In this document: piece by piece, positions 19,933 to 29,359 of the stretch
Position numbering within the stretch: the stretch's first letter is position 1
Layout: every line of letters begins with the position of its first letter
DNA from: Sphingomonas sp. Leaf9
GTDB taxonomy: Bacteria; Pseudomonadota; Alphaproteobacteria; Sphingomonadales; Sphingomonadaceae
Direction: 5' to 3'
Length of the DNA: 64,000 bases
Assembly: GCF_001421355.1 (NCBI RefSeq)
Contig: NZ_LMKC01000004.1
Span: 124,001 to 188,000, forward strand
Notes under the pieces: generated by a model
The model's database searches: none
The model's input: the letters and a program-made list of their open reading frames with translations, nothing else
What the model was told of the DNA's origin: nothing
Program-made: the position numbers and the translations under genes

Positions 19933-20643
19933 TCAGAACAGCTCGGCCAGGAACGCGGTGACCGATTCCCACGACCGGCGATCGGCATCAGCGTCATAGG
20001 CCATGCCCTTTTCAGGCGCGGCGGCATGGGCGTTGGTAAAGGCGTGCATCGCCCGGCCGTGCGCGTGCAGTTGCCAGTCGGCGTCGCGCGCGCCCATTTC
20101 CTCGGCAAAGGCCAGCACCTTGTCCGGCGCGGCCATCGGATCGCGCCAGCCATGCTCGACCAGCACCTTCGCCGCGATCGGCCCGTCGGTCGACAGATCG
20201 TTGCCATCCAGCATCCCGTGCAGGCTGACCACGCCCCGCACCCCGTCCGCGCCGCCGCGTGCCAGGTCGAGGACGCACAGCCCGCCGAAGCAATAGCCGA
20301 TCGCCGCGAGTCGGCCCGCATTGACCCGGTCGAGCGTCGCGGCAAAGGTCACCGCCGCGCGCACCCGCTGCAACAGCGCCGCGCGATCCGACAGGAACGG
20401 GCCGATCAGGTGGCTGTTGTCACCCGACGGGTCGCCCTTCACGTCCTTGCCGAACATGTCGATCGCGATCCCGACATAGCCGAGCTCGGCCAGCTTCTCG
20501 GCGGTCTTGTGCTCCCCCTCGCCGCGCCCGGCCCATTGGTGGACGATCAGCACTGCGGGCGCCTTGCCCTCTCCGGCGGGAAAGGCCACGCCGGCCTGCA
20601 ACACGGTGTCGGCATCGGGATAGTCGAAGAGGTCGATCGTCAT
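19933..20643 (-). CDS. Dienelactone hydrolase family protein
   Basis: 236 residues from the ATG at 20643; upstream codons in the same frame belong to the divergent promoter region. Alpha/beta-hydrolase fold with a cysteine nucleophile, GYCFGG (Cys118). The acid is in EHGWRDPMA and the base His in RAMHAFTN. LIVHQWAG near residue 33 forms the oxyanion region. The family hydrolyses dienelactones or similar esters. With no aromatic-catabolism genes nearby the substrate is open; a stress-related esterase beside msrB is possible. Confidence 0.88.
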   Translation of the reverse strand: MTIDLFDYPDADTVLQAGVAFPAGEGKAPAVLIVHQWAGRGEGEHKTAEKLAELGYVGIAIDMFGKDVKGDPSGDNSHLIGPFLSDRAALLQRVRAAVTFAATLDRVNAGRLAAIGYCFGGLCVLDLARGGADGVRGVVSLHGMLDGNDLSTDGPIAAKVLVEHGWRDPMAAPDKVLAFAEEMGARDADWQLHAHGRAMHAFTNAHAAAPEKGMAYDADADRRSWESVTAFLAELF

Positions 20644-20771
20644 GCGTCTGCTCCATATCAGGGTCTCGCGCAGAACGGCCGATGCCCGGCAGGGGTTGCG
20701 CGACCCCGTGCCCCGTCCGTACCATGCGATCCTGTCGCGCAGAAACCGGCGCGATTGCAGGAGCGTACCCA

Positions 20772-21623
20772 ATGAGTAAGGTGATGTTGGTGCTGGCGAC
20801 GGCAGGACTGGCCGCGGGCGTGCAGGCGCAGGACAAGCCGGCGACGCTCGGCGCGGCGAATTACGGGGTCGACACCCGCATCGCCCCGCCGACGACCGCC
20901 CCCACCTTTGCCGACGAATTTTCGGGCAAGCGGATCGACCCGGCCAACTGGCGCTTCGACACCCACCGCAACAAGGCCGGCTGGTACAATAACGAACGCC
21001 AATATTACGCGCCGGCCAACACCCCGGCCAATGCGCGGATCGACAATGGCAAGCTGGTGATCGAGGCGCGGCGCGGGCGGCCGACCGGCCCGGATGCGGG
21101 GGGGCAGGGCTATACCTCCGCCCGGATCGTGTCGACGCGGGCGATGGGCTATGGTTTCTACGACATCCGCGCCAAACTGCCGTGCGGGCGTGGCATCTGG
21201 CCGGCCTTGTGGCTGGTTCCGCCGACCGGCGGCTGGCCTGCCGGTGGCGAAATCGACATCCTCGAACTGGTCGGATACGAACCGGGCCTGATCCACGCGA
21301 CGGTGCACAGCGCGCTGTTCAACCATGCGCGCGGCACGCAGCGCGGCGGTTCGCTCAAGATGAGCGACGCCTGTGGCCAGTGGCATCGCTACCAGCTCGA
21401 CTGGCGCCCCGATTCGATCACCATCGGCGTCGACGGGCGCGGCTATATGCAGGTCGACAACAACCAGCCCGGCGGACAGGCGGCATGGCCGTTCGACCGG
21501 CCGTACAACCTGATCCTGAACGTCGCGGTCGGTGGCGACTGGGGTGGCAAGATGGGGATCGACGACACCAAGTTCCCGCAATCGATGCAGGTCGATTATG
21601 TCCGCTACTGGCAATATCGCTGA
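20772..21623 (+). CDS. Secreted GH16 beta-glucanase (laminarinase-like)
   Basis: 283 residues from the ATG at 20772. A signal peptide (MSKVMLVLATAGLAAGVQAQ) precedes a jelly-roll GH16 domain. The catalytic signature GEIDILEL gives nucleophile Glu160, Asp162 and acid/base Glu165. FYDIRAKLPCGRGIWPALWL before it and the C-terminal YVRYW are typical of bacterial endo-beta-1,3(4)-glucanases. It cleaves internal beta-glucan bonds outside the cell. The 3' end overlaps the convergent phosphatase gene by 19 bases. Confidence 0.92.
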   Translation: MSKVMLVLATAGLAAGVQAQDKPATLGAANYGVDTRIAPPTTAPTFADEFSGKRIDPANWRFDTHRNKAGWYNNERQYYAPANTPANARIDNGKLVIEARRGRPTGPDAGGQGYTSARIVSTRAMGYGFYDIRAKLPCGRGIWPALWLVPPTGGWPAGGEIDILELVGYEPGLIHATVHSALFNHARGTQRGGSLKMSDACGQWHRYQLDWRPDSITIGVDGRGYMQVDNNQPGGQAAWPFDRPYNLILNVAVGGDWGGKMGIDDTKFPQSMQVDYVRYWQYR

Positions 21624-22144
21624 ACGCCGACGACCTCACCGCACGCCGGAATGAAGTCCACCGCGCGGGTGAGCGGCTGGCCGGCCCGGATCGCGCGCAG
21701 CGTGGCGATCGGCCCGCCATGGGCGATCACCAGCACGGTGCCGCGTGCGGGCAGCGCGTCCCACGCCGCCTGCACCCGGTCGGCGAGCTCGCGCCCGGTC
21801 TCCCCGCCGCCGGGGCGATAGGTTTCCGGCGCGGTCATCATGCCGTCCATCTCCGCGCCGCTCTCCCGCCAGATCGCGTCCCAGCTGCGCCCCTCCCACC
21901 GGTCGAAGTCCCGCTCCAGCCAGCGCGGGTCTTCGCCGACCGGCACGCCCTGCGCGACCATTGCCGCCAGCCGACGGGTACGCAGTGCGCCCGAATGCAC
22001 CACCGCATCGACCGGCGGCAGGTCGCGGGCGATCCGCCGCGCCATCGCCCAGCCTTCGCGGCTCCACCCCATGTCCGACCGGCCATAGCAGCGCCCCTTC
22101 CACGCGAGCGCCACCGGCGGATGGCGCAGCAGCAGGACGCTCAC
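21605..22144 (-). CDS. Histidine phosphatase, probable alpha-ribazole-5'-phosphate phosphatase (CobC type)
   Basis: 179 residues of the phosphoglycerate-mutase-like superfamily. The phosphohistidine motif LLRHPPVALAWKGRCYGRSD is present, with RHG altered to RHP. A second Arg lies in SGALRTRRLA, and the second His in LVIAHGGPIATLR. CYGRSD is typical of the cobalamin phosphatase. It would dephosphorylate alpha-ribazole phosphate or cobalamin phosphate in lower-loop assembly. It is the last gene of the cobalamin operon, and its GTG start overlaps the cobS stop (GTGA). The name cobC is used for a different enzyme in Pseudomonas, so no symbol is given. Confidence 0.85.
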   Translation of the reverse strand: MSVLLLRHPPVALAWKGRCYGRSDMGWSREGWAMARRIARDLPPVDAVVHSGALRTRRLAAMVAQGVPVGEDPRWLERDFDRWEGRSWDAIWRESGAEMDGMMTAPETYRPGGGETGRELADRVQAAWDALPARGTVLVIAHGGPIATLRAIRAGQPLTRAVDFIPACGEVVGVQRYCQ

Positions 22145-22914
22145 CGCGCCGCGACCGCCAGTAACAGCGCCAGCTGCCCCATCGCGGCCGCAAAGCCCAG
22201 GCAGTCGCCGGTACTCCCACCGATCCGCCGCCGCAGGAACCGCGCGAGCCACGCCAGCAACACTGCCATCGCCACCAGCGCGACGACCACCGCCATGGGC
22301 CGCAGCCACAGCAGCGGCGCGATCCCGGGCACCGCCAGCACTCCGGCCAGTGCGAGCCGCCCGATCGGCATCCGCCCGGCGCGCACCGCCATCCCCGCGC
22401 CACTCCCGACCGGCGCGACCAACGCCGCCAGCGTCACCGCGCACAGCCGCCCCAGCGTCGCCGCCGCGACGATCGCCGCCATCGCCAGCACCGGCGGCAA
22501 TGCGACCATCGCCGCGATGCGCAGCAGCACGACCAGCCCCAGCCCCAGCGCGCCATAGCTGCCGATCCGGCTGTCCTTCATGATCGTCAGCGCGCGGTCG
22601 CCGCTGGCCACCCCGCCGAACGCATCGCAGAAATCGGCGACGGCATCCTCGTGGAACGCCCCGGTCAACAGCGCCTCGACGATCAGCGCCAACACGGCGG
22701 CGACCAGCGGTGGCCACCAGAACTGGGCGATCAGGAAGGTCGCGCCGGTCACCGCCCCGATCAGCGACCCGACCGGCGGCAGCCACGCCATCGCCTGCTC
22801 CAGCCCCGCCGCCGCCTGCTCCCCCGTCAACCGGTGCAGCACCGGCACGGGCAGGCGCGTCAGAAACTGGACCGCCAGCAATGGCGGCGCCCAGCGGGGA
22901 CCGTCAGTCGGCAC
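22141..22914 (-). CDS. cobS: Adenosylcobinamide-GDP ribazoletransferase (cobalamin synthase)
   Basis: 257 residues from a GTG at 22914. Integral membrane enzyme joining alpha-ribazole (or its phosphate) to adenosylcobinamide-GDP, the last condensation of cobalamin synthesis. AVQFLTRLPVP begins the protein, and the conserved acidic motif FHEDAVADFCDAFGG is near residue 95. MKDSRIGSYG follows, with several hydrophobic helices through to the C-terminus. The start overlaps the 3' end of cobT by 11 bases, and the stop overlaps the phosphatase start. Confidence 0.93.
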   Translation of the reverse strand: MPTDGPRWAPPLLAVQFLTRLPVPVLHRLTGEQAAAGLEQAMAWLPPVGSLIGAVTGATFLIAQFWWPPLVAAVLALIVEALLTGAFHEDAVADFCDAFGGVASGDRALTIMKDSRIGSYGALGLGLVVLLRIAAMVALPPVLAMAAIVAAATLGRLCAVTLAALVAPVGSGAGMAVRAGRMPIGRLALAGVLAVPGIAPLLWLRPMAVVVALVAMAVLLAWLARFLRRRIGGSTGDCLGFAAAMGQLALLLAVAAR

Positions 22915-23908
22915 GATCCGCCCCGATCTGGTCGAGCCGCACGACATCGTTGAGGAGCGCCGCCGCCGCATCAAGCAGTGGCAGCGCGGTCAGCGCCCCG
23001 CTGCCCTCGCCCAGCCGCATCTCCCAGTCGAGCACCGGCGTCAGCCCCAGCGCCGCCAGCGCCGCGCCATGCCCCGGCTCGGCCGAGCGATGCGCGGCGA
23101 TCATCGACCGCACGCTGCCCGGCGCCAGGCTTTCCGCGATGAGCGCGGCGGCCGTCGCGACATAGCCGTCGAGCAGCACCGTCACCCCGCGCGCCGCACC
23201 TGCGGCATAGAAACCGGCCATCGCCGCGATCTCAAAGCCCGCGACCGACGCGATCGCCGCCCGCCGATCCGGCATCGCCGCCGCCCGCGCCACCGCAGCC
23301 GTCACGACCCGGCGCTTGACGACCAGCACGGCATCGTCCGCCCCCGCCCCGCGCCCGACCGCAGCGTCCGGTTCGATGTCGGCGAGGAGCGCAGTCAGGC
23401 AGGCGGCAGGTGTCGTGTTGCCGATCCCCATCTCCCCCGCGATCAGCAGCACCGCGCCCGCGTCGATCGCCGCATCGGCTTCCTCGACGCCCACGCCCCA
23501 TGCCGCGTCGAACTGCGCGACGTCCATCGCCGCCCTTTGTCCCAGCGGTTGCGTGCCTTGCGCCACGCGCGCGTCGCGAAAATGGGGATGGGGCGCCAAC
23601 TTCGGCGCGATCATGCCAACATCCACGACCCGAAGCGGACAGTTCGCGGCCGCCGCCAGCGCATTGCTGGTCGCCCGCCCAGAGAGGATCGTCGTGACCA
23701 TCATCTGCGTCACCGCGGACGGCCACGCCGACACCCCCTCCTCCACGCAACCATGGTCGCCGGCGAACAGCACCGCCTGTCGCGGGGAGGTGCGCGCATC
23801 GATCCGCCCCTGCGTCAGCGCCAGCTCTTCGGCCAACGCCTCCAGCCGCCCCATCGCCCCACGCGGCTTGGCCAGCGCGTCCAGATGCGCGCGAATGTCG
23901 TCGATCAT
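22904..23908 (-). CDS. cobT: Nicotinate-nucleotide--dimethylbenzimidazole phosphoribosyltransferase
   Basis: 334 residues; makes alpha-ribazole-5'-phosphate from nicotinate mononucleotide and 5,6-dimethylbenzimidazole. Family marks are [31 protein letters not shown], and the C-terminal catalytic RLGEGSGAL (Glu). It supplies the lower ligand used by CobS. The ATG overlaps the cobQ stop codon (ATGA). No bluB for dimethylbenzimidazole synthesis is in the window. Confidence 0.95.
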   Translation of the reverse strand: MIDDIRAHLDALAKPRGAMGRLEALAEELALTQGRIDARTSPRQAVLFAGDHGCVEEGVSAWPSAVTQMMVTTILSGRATSNALAAAANCPLRVVDVGMIAPKLAPHPHFRDARVAQGTQPLGQRAAMDVAQFDAAWGVGVEEADAAIDAGAVLLIAGEMGIGNTTPAACLTALLADIEPDAAVGRGAGADDAVLVVKRRVVTAAVARAAAMPDRRAAIASVAGFEIAAMAGFYAAGAARGVTVLLDGYVATAAALIAESLAPGSVRSMIAAHRSAEPGHGAALAALGLTPVLDWEMRLGEGSGALTALPLLDAAAALLNDVVRLDQIGADRAD

Positions 23909-25362
23909 GCAGCCTCCCCGGCAATGTCCAGCAATGCGTCGATATCCAGCACCGCTTCCAACGCGGCGGCAACCTCGTCCAGCGCGGCGTCGACCGCCTC
24001 ATGCCGATCCAGCGGATCGGCAGCAGCCCCGATCCCCGCCAGCAGCGCGGCCCGCGCGCTAGCCCGGTCGAACAGGCCATGGACGTAGCACCCGGCAATC
24101 TGCCCGTCGCGCGCCGTCGCCCCGTCCGGCGTGCCATAGGCAAAGCGCAGCAGCGGCGGCGTGCCGGGCGCGACCCGCGTCACCCCGGCATGGATCTCGT
24201 ACCCGGCAAAGGCCGCGCCCCCGACCAGCTCGCCCGTCACCGGCCGCGTCGTCTTGGCACCGGCGATCACCGTCTCGACCGGCAACAGCCCCAGCCCGGC
24301 GGCGCTCCCCGCCGGTCCCTCTATCCCGTCCGGATCGGCGATGCGGGTACCCAGCATCTGGTATCCGCCGCAAATCCCCAGCACCCGCCCGCCCCGGCGC
24401 ACATGCCCCGCGAGATCGATATCCCACCCCTGTTCGCGCAGGAACGCGAGGTCGGCGATCGTCGCCTTGGTCCCCGGCAGGATCACCAGCGCGGCGTCGC
24501 CGGGCAACGGCTGGCCCGGCGGGATCATCCGCAACCGCACCGCCGGATCATGGGCCAGCGCGTCGAAATCGTCGAAATTGGCGATGCGCGACAGCATCGG
24601 CACCGCGATCAACGGCCCCCCGCCACCCTCGACACCGCGCCCCAGCGCCACCGCATCCTCGGCGGGCAGGCGCGCGGCATCGACCAGCCACGGCACCAGT
24701 CCCAGGTCGCGCCATCCCGTCCGCGCGACGATCGCGGCGCGGCCATCGTCGAACAGCGCCGGATCGCCGCGGAACTTGTTGACCAGAAACCCGCGGATCA
24801 TCGCCGCATCGGCCGGGTCGATCACCGCCTGCGTACCCACCAACGCCGCGATCACCCCGCCGCGATCGATATCGCCCGCCAGCACCACCGGCACCCCCGC
24901 CGCCCGCGCAAAGCCCATATTGGCGATATCGCCGGCGCGCAGGTTGATCTCGGCCGGCGATCCCGCCCCCTCGACCACGACGATATCGGCCCCGGCCGAC
25001 AGGCGGCGATGGGCGGCCAGCACCTCGGCCAGCAGCTCCGGCCGACGCGCCCGATAATCGCCCGCGCGCATCACCCCGGCCACCCGCCCGCCGACGACCA
25101 GTTGCGAGGTCCGGTCGCTCTGGGGTTTCAGCAGCACCGGGTTCATGTCCGTCGTCGCAGCCACGCGACACGCCATCGCCTGCAACGCCTGCGCCCGGCC
25201 GATCTCCCCGCCGTCCGCACAGACGGCGGCATTGTTCGACATGTTCTGCGCCTTGAACGGCCGCACGGCCATGCCCCGGTTCGTCAGCAATCGGCAAATT
25301 CCGGCGACCAGCACCGACTTGCCGACGTCCGATCCGGTGCCCTGAATCATCACCCCAGCCAT
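23905..25362 (-). CDS. cobQ: Cobyric acid synthase
   Basis: 485 residues from the ATG at 25362. Glutamine- and ATP-dependent amidation of adenosylcobyrinate a,c-diamide at four carboxylates. The N-terminal P-loop-like domain shows [10 protein letters not shown] and KAQNMSNNA. The C-terminal class I glutaminase shows the nucleophile Cys in [10 protein letters not shown] and a His in CYVHGLFD. The gene starts 13 bases inside the 3' end of cbiB and ends in an ATGA overlap with cobT. Confidence 0.95.
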   Translation of the reverse strand: MAGVMIQGTGSDVGKSVLVAGICRLLTNRGMAVRPFKAQNMSNNAAVCADGGEIGRAQALQAMACRVAATTDMNPVLLKPQSDRTSQLVVGGRVAGVMRAGDYRARRPELLAEVLAAHRRLSAGADIVVVEGAGSPAEINLRAGDIANMGFARAAGVPVVLAGDIDRGGVIAALVGTQAVIDPADAAMIRGFLVNKFRGDPALFDDGRAAIVARTGWRDLGLVPWLVDAARLPAEDAVALGRGVEGGGGPLIAVPMLSRIANFDDFDALAHDPAVRLRMIPPGQPLPGDAALVILPGTKATIADLAFLREQGWDIDLAGHVRRGGRVLGICGGYQMLGTRIADPDGIEGPAGSAAGLGLLPVETVIAGAKTTRPVTGELVGGAAFAGYEIHAGVTRVAPGTPPLLRFAYGTPDGATARDGQIAGCYVHGLFDRASARAALLAGIGAAADPLDRHEAVDAALDEVAAALEAVLDIDALLDIAGEAA

Positions 25363-26222
25363 GGGATGATCCCGACCAATATCCACAGGAGCAAGCAGGC
25401 GGTGCGATAGATGGTCAGCGCCCGCTCCAGATCGCGCGCATCGGGTGCCGGCCCGTCGCCCAGCACCGCGCGCTGCGCCACCTCGCCATCATAGCTGACC
25501 GTCCCGCCCAGCCGCCGCCCGAGCGCCCCGGCCATCGCCGCCTCCGGCCAGCCGCCATTGGGCGAAGCGTGGGCGGCGGCATCGCGCCGCATCTCCCGCC
25601 AGCCACCCCGCCCGGCCAGCGCGATCAGCACGCCCGCGATCCGCGCCGGCACGAAATTGACCACATCGTCCGCCCGCGCCGCCGCCCAGCCGAACGCAGA
25701 CAGTTCCGGCGTACGATGCCCGATCATCGAATCGGCGGTGTTGATCGCCTTCACCACGAACAGCCCCGGCAGGCCGAACAGCGCAAGGGCCAGCGCCGGC
25801 GCGACGACCCCGTCGCAGAAACTCTCGGCCAGGCTCTCGATCGCCGCCGTCGCCACCCCGGCTTCATCGAGCGTATCGGTATCGCGCCCGACGATCATCG
25901 CCACCGCGCTGCGGGCCGCGCCCAGCTCGCCCGCCAGCAACGGCCGCGCCGCCGCCGCGACGTGATCGTGCAGGCTGCGCTGCGCAAGGCCGGTGGTCGC
26001 GACCAGCACCGTGGCGACCGTCCCGAGCCATTGGATCGCCTGCCCCAGCGACACCGCCAGCGCGAACAACACCAGGACCAGCGCCACGCCCTCCCGCCGT
26101 CGCCGCCGGTTCCACGCCTGCTCGATCCCCTCGATCAGCGCGCCGACGCCCATCACCGGATGCCACCAGCGACGCGGATAGCCGACCGCCGCCTCGACGA
26201 TCAGCGCGGCGAGCGCGATCAC
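25350..26222 (-). CDS. cbiB: Adenosylcobinamide-phosphate synthase (CbiB; CobD of Pseudomonas)
   Basis: 290 residues from the GTG at 26222, which overlaps the btuD stop as GTGA. Membrane protein attaching aminopropanol phosphate to cobyric acid. Characteristic motifs are [14 protein letters not shown] near residue 25, [49 protein letters not shown] and [16 protein letters not shown], the last with the usual P-N-G-W. The reading frame stays open far upstream inside btuD, but that extension is Gly/Arg-rich noise. Confidence 0.94.
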   Translation of the reverse strand: MIALAALIVEAAVGYPRRWWHPVMGVGALIEGIEQAWNRRRRREGVALVLVLFALAVSLGQAIQWLGTVATVLVATTGLAQRSLHDHVAAAARPLLAGELGAARSAVAMIVGRDTDTLDEAGVATAAIESLAESFCDGVVAPALALALFGLPGLFVVKAINTADSMIGHRTPELSAFGWAAARADDVVNFVPARIAGVLIALAGRGGWREMRRDAAAHASPNGGWPEAAMAGALGRRLGGTVSYDGEVAQRAVLGDGPAPDARDLERALTIYRTACLLLWILVGIIPWLG

Positions 26223-26989
26223 CGCGCGACCGGCAGAATATAGCGATGGCCCTGCGGCGTATGCCCGATCTCGACGTCGATCCCATAGGCTTCGGCGATG
26301 GCCGGCGCGGTCAGCACGTCCTCCGCCGCACCGCTCGCCACGACGCGCCCGTCCTTCAACAACACCGCATCGTCCGCCACCCGCGCCGCCAGATGCAGGT
26401 CGTGCAGCACCAGCACCACGCCCCGCCCGCCGCCGGCCACCCCGCGCAACCGCGCCAGCACGTCGAGCTGGTGCGCGGGGTCGAGGCTGGCGAGCGGTTC
26501 GTCGGCCAGCAGCCAGTCCGGCTCCCCGGCCAACACCCGCGCCAGCAGCGCGCGACCCCGCTCGCCGCCCGACAGCCGCTCGACACCACGGGCCGCAAAC
26601 GCGGTCATGTCGGCCGCCGCCAGCGCCGCCGCCACCGCATCGCGATCGGCCTGCGTCTCGCCCCAGCGTCCGCGATGCGGAAACCGGCCCAGCCCGACCA
26701 GCGTCGCCACATCGATATCCCAATGCACATCGGCCGACTGCGGCAGCAACCCGATCGCCCGTGCCCGCACCCGGCGGTCGATCGCTTGCACGTCGTCCCC
26801 GCCCAGCCGCGCCGCCCCCGTCTCCGGCCGGCGCAGCGCGGCAAGGCAGGCGAGCAGGCTCGACTTGCCCGCCCCGTTCGCGCCCAGCAGCACCGTCACC
26901 CGCCCCGGCCGGAACGCGAAGGATATGTTGTCCAGCACGCGCTTGCCGCCCAGCGTCAGGCCGATCGCATCGGCCACCAGATCGGTCAT
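26219..26989 (-). CDS. btuD: Corrinoid ABC transporter ATP-binding protein (BtuD/FecE-like)
   Basis: 256 residues. Walker A GANGAGKSS near residue 36, Q-loop LLPQSADV, ABC signature LSGGERGRALLAR, Walker B WLLADEPLASLDP, and H-loop VLHDLH. It is the ATPase of an importer of the iron-siderophore/vitamin B12 family. Riboswitch control and gene order make corrinoid the likely cargo. The ATG overlaps the permease stop (ATGA) and the TGA overlaps the cbiB GTG. Confidence 0.9.
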   Translation of the reverse strand: MTDLVADAIGLTLGGKRVLDNISFAFRPGRVTVLLGANGAGKSSLLACLAALRRPETGAARLGGDDVQAIDRRVRARAIGLLPQSADVHWDIDVATLVGLGRFPHRGRWGETQADRDAVAAALAAADMTAFAARGVERLSGGERGRALLARVLAGEPDWLLADEPLASLDPAHQLDVLARLRGVAGGGRGVVLVLHDLHLAARVADDAVLLKDGRVVASGAAEDVLTAPAIAEAYGIDVEIGHTPQGHRYILPVAR

Positions 26990-27948
26990 GCCAGCCGCCT
27001 CCGCATCGTGATGAGCAGATAGAGGAAGAACGGCCCGCCCAGCATCGACATGGCGATCCCCAGCCGCAATTCGCTGACGGTCGGGGCCAGCCGCACGAGG
27101 CTATCGGCCAAGGTCAGCAGCACCGCCCCGGCCAGCGCCGACGGCCGCAGGATAGCGGACGGGCGGTTGCCCGCCAGCGGCCGGACCAGATGCGGCACGA
27201 TCAGCCCGACGAACCCGATCATCCCCGCCGTCGCCACCGACGCGCCGACGGTCAGCGCGACGCCGGCAATGACCAGCCGCTGCAGCCGCGCCGGATCGAC
27301 CCCCATCGACCGCGCCGCCGCCTCGCCCAGCGTCAGCGCATCCAGCGACCGCGCGGTCAGCGCCAGCACGCCCATGCCGAGCAGGATTAGTGGTGCTGCG
27401 ACCAGCACATCGTCCCAGCTGCGATCGGTGAGCGCCCCCAGCAGCCATGTCACGATCTGCGACGATACGAACGGCGTCGGCGCAAGGCTGATGGCAAGCG
27501 AGGTAAGTGACCCGGTGATGCTGGTCAGGATCATGCCGCCGAGTGTAAACAGCAACAGGCTTCCCGACCGCCCGGCGATCAGCGCCAGCAGCGACATGGT
27601 GACCGCGGCCCCGACCAACGCAAAGCCCGGGAGCAGCCACATCTGCGCGGCATAGCCGAAATACAGCGCGATCACCGCGCCGAACGCTGCGCCCGACGAC
27701 ACGCCGAACAGCCCTGGATCGGCCAGCGGATTGCGCAGATAGCCCTGCATCACCGCCCCCGACAGCCCCAGCGCGCCACCGACCAGCAGCGCCAGCACGG
27801 TACGCGGCAGGCGCAGTTCGACGATGATGATCGAGCGCGGATCGTCGGCGCTCCACGCGTCGAGCGGCACCCACACCTTGCCCGCCGCGACCGACAGCGC
27901 GGCGGCGAGCAGCAGCAGGACGAGCAGGCCGATGGTCAGCCGCTTCAC
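26986..27948 (-). CDS. btuC: Corrinoid ABC transporter permease (BtuC/FecCD family)
   Basis: 320 residues from the GTG at 27948 (GTGA overlap with btuF). The polytopic FecCD fold has ELRLPRTVLALLVGGALGLS, MQGYLRNPLADPGLFGVSSG near residue 75, GGMILTSI, and the C-terminal GFVGLIVPHLVRPLAG. This is the coupling-region signature of BtuC/FhuB-type permeases. It would form a homodimeric inner-membrane channel with BtuD. Confidence 0.92.
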   Translation of the reverse strand: MKRLTIGLLVLLLLAAALSVAAGKVWVPLDAWSADDPRSIIIVELRLPRTVLALLVGGALGLSGAVMQGYLRNPLADPGLFGVSSGAAFGAVIALYFGYAAQMWLLPGFALVGAAVTMSLLALIAGRSGSLLLFTLGGMILTSITGSLTSLAISLAPTPFVSSQIVTWLLGALTDRSWDDVLVAAPLILLGMGVLALTARSLDALTLGEAAARSMGVDPARLQRLVIAGVALTVGASVATAGMIGFVGLIVPHLVRPLAGNRPSAILRPSALAGAVLLTLADSLVRLAPTVSELRLGIAMSMLGGPFFLYLLITMRRRLA

Positions 27949-28751
27949 GACGCCACCTGCGCGCGCACCCGCCGCAACCGCGCCATCGCCGCGATGATCG
28001 TCGGCCCGCCGCAATTCATCAACCGCGTGGGATATGCGGCAACGGTGATATGCTGCGCCAGCCGCCGCACCGCCGGGTGCCCGGTCATGCGGTCGTCCTG
28101 CGCGCCCTCCGGCGCGGTCGACAACAACACGCGCGGCGGATCGGCGACCAGATATTCGAGCGGCAGGACGTCCCATTGCTTCAGGCCGTATGCCGCGCTC
28201 ATGTTGCGAAACCCGGCGCGCGTCAGCAGGTCGTCGGTCAGTGTACCGCTACCGGGCACCAGTCCATTGCCCTGCCACACCAGCGCGCCCACCGGCCGCG
28301 CGGTCGAGGGGGCCGCTGCGGCCGCGATCCGCGCCGCCAACACATCGCCGCGATCGGCATGGCCGGTGGCCGCCGCGATCTCGCCGACCTGCGCCATGCT
28401 CTCCGCGACCGACGCAGGCACCGGATATTGCACCAACCTGATCTTCAGCCGCTTGAGCGCGGCAATCGTCGCCGGTTCGACATGCGCCCCGGCCAGCACC
28501 ACATCGGGGCGCAATGCCACGACTTCCTCCGCCGTGCCCGACGTCGCCTTGAACCGGTTCGCCCAGCCGAGCGGGACCGAGGTCGCGCGTACATCCTGCG
28601 AATAATGGCTGATGCCGACGATCTGCGCCGGATCGGCGACGCGGGCCAGCACCGCATCGACGCACGGATTGATCGACACGATCCGGGGCAGGCGCGGCGC
28701 GGCCGACATCAAGGCTGGCGCGGCGAGCATCAAGGCGAAGGAGCGGATCAA
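27945..28751 (-). CDS. btuF: Corrinoid-binding periplasmic protein (BtuF-like)
   Basis: 268 residues. The start is a TTG at 28751 overlapping the cobO stop as TTGA; it yields a sensible signal peptide (MIRSFALMLAAPALMSAAP), whereas the first ATG at 28730 would leave too short a signal. Helical-backbone binding-protein marks are RIVSINPCVDAVLARVADP, GISHYSQDVRA, ALRPDVVLAGAH and GGPTIIAAMARLRR. It delivers cobalamin or cobinamide from BtuB to BtuCD. Confidence 0.9.
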   Translation of the reverse strand: MIRSFALMLAAPALMSAAPRLPRIVSINPCVDAVLARVADPAQIVGISHYSQDVRATSVPLGWANRFKATSGTAEEVVALRPDVVLAGAHVEPATIAALKRLKIRLVQYPVPASVAESMAQVGEIAAATGHADRGDVLAARIAAAAAPSTARPVGALVWQGNGLVPGSGTLTDDLLTRAGFRNMSAAYGLKQWDVLPLEYLVADPPRVLLSTAPEGAQDDRMTGHPAVRRLAQHITVAAYPTRLMNCGGPTIIAAMARLRRVRAQVAS

Positions 28752-29359
28752 TATTCGACACCCTTCTGCGCCTTGAACCCGGCATGATAGGGATGCTTCA
28801 CCTCGCCGAATTCGGTGATCAGGTCGGCGATCTCCAGCAGTTCGGGTTTCGCATTGCGGCCGGTGATGCAGACATGCTTGGTCAGCGGGCGGTCCTTCAG
28901 GAATTCCACGATCTCCGCGACCGGCAGCGTATCGTCGCGCAGCACGATGTTGAGTTCGTCGAGGATCACGAAATCGATGGCGGGATCGAGGATCATCTCC
29001 TTCGACCGCTCCCATGCAGCGCGCGCGGCGGCGATGTCCTGCGCGCGGTCCTGCGTTTCCCAGGTGAAGCCCTCGCCCATCACCTCGAAGCTCGCAAGGT
29101 CGGGATGCGCGTCGAAGAAGTTGCGCTCGCCGGTCTCCCACTTGCCCTTAACGTACTGAAGGATCGCGACCTTCATGCCCCAGCCGATGCTGCGGATCGC
29201 CATGCCGAACGCGCTCGACGACTTGCCCTTGCCATTGCCGGTGTGGACGATCAGCAGCCCGCGTTCCATCGTGCGGCGCGCCTGCATCTTTTCGCGCGCC
29301 ACCGCCATGCGCTGCATCCGGGCATTGTGGCGGGCGTGATCGTCGGGGGTCTCGGTCAT
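28748..29359 (-). CDS. cobO: Cob(I)yrinic acid a,c-diamide adenosyltransferase
   Basis: 203 residues of the CobA/CobO/BtuR type: P-loop TGNGKGKSSSAFGMAIR near residue 40, GFTWETQD near 95, and DFVILDELNIVLRDD. It transfers the 5'-deoxyadenosyl group from ATP to reduced corrinoids, so it serves both de novo intermediates and salvaged cobinamide. The ATG at 29359 overlaps the cobD stop (ATGA), and the stop overlaps the btuF TTG. Confidence 0.95.
   Translation of the reverse strand: MTETPDDHARHNARMQRMAVAREKMQARRTMERGLLIVHTGNGKGKSSSAFGMAIRSIGWGMKVAILQYVKGKWETGERNFFDAHPDLASFEVMGEGFTWETQDRAQDIAAARAAWERSKEMILDPAIDFVILDELNIVLRDDTLPVAEIVEFLKDRPLTKHVCITGRNAKPELLEIADLITEFGEVKHPYHAGFKAQKGVEY

Noticed and set aside
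25350..26723. A longer CbiB with an N-terminal extension inside btuD
   Set aside because: The extra 167 codons are out-of-frame btuD sequence, Gly/Arg-rich, and the GTG at 26222 has a proper GTGA overlap and typical CbiB N-terminus.
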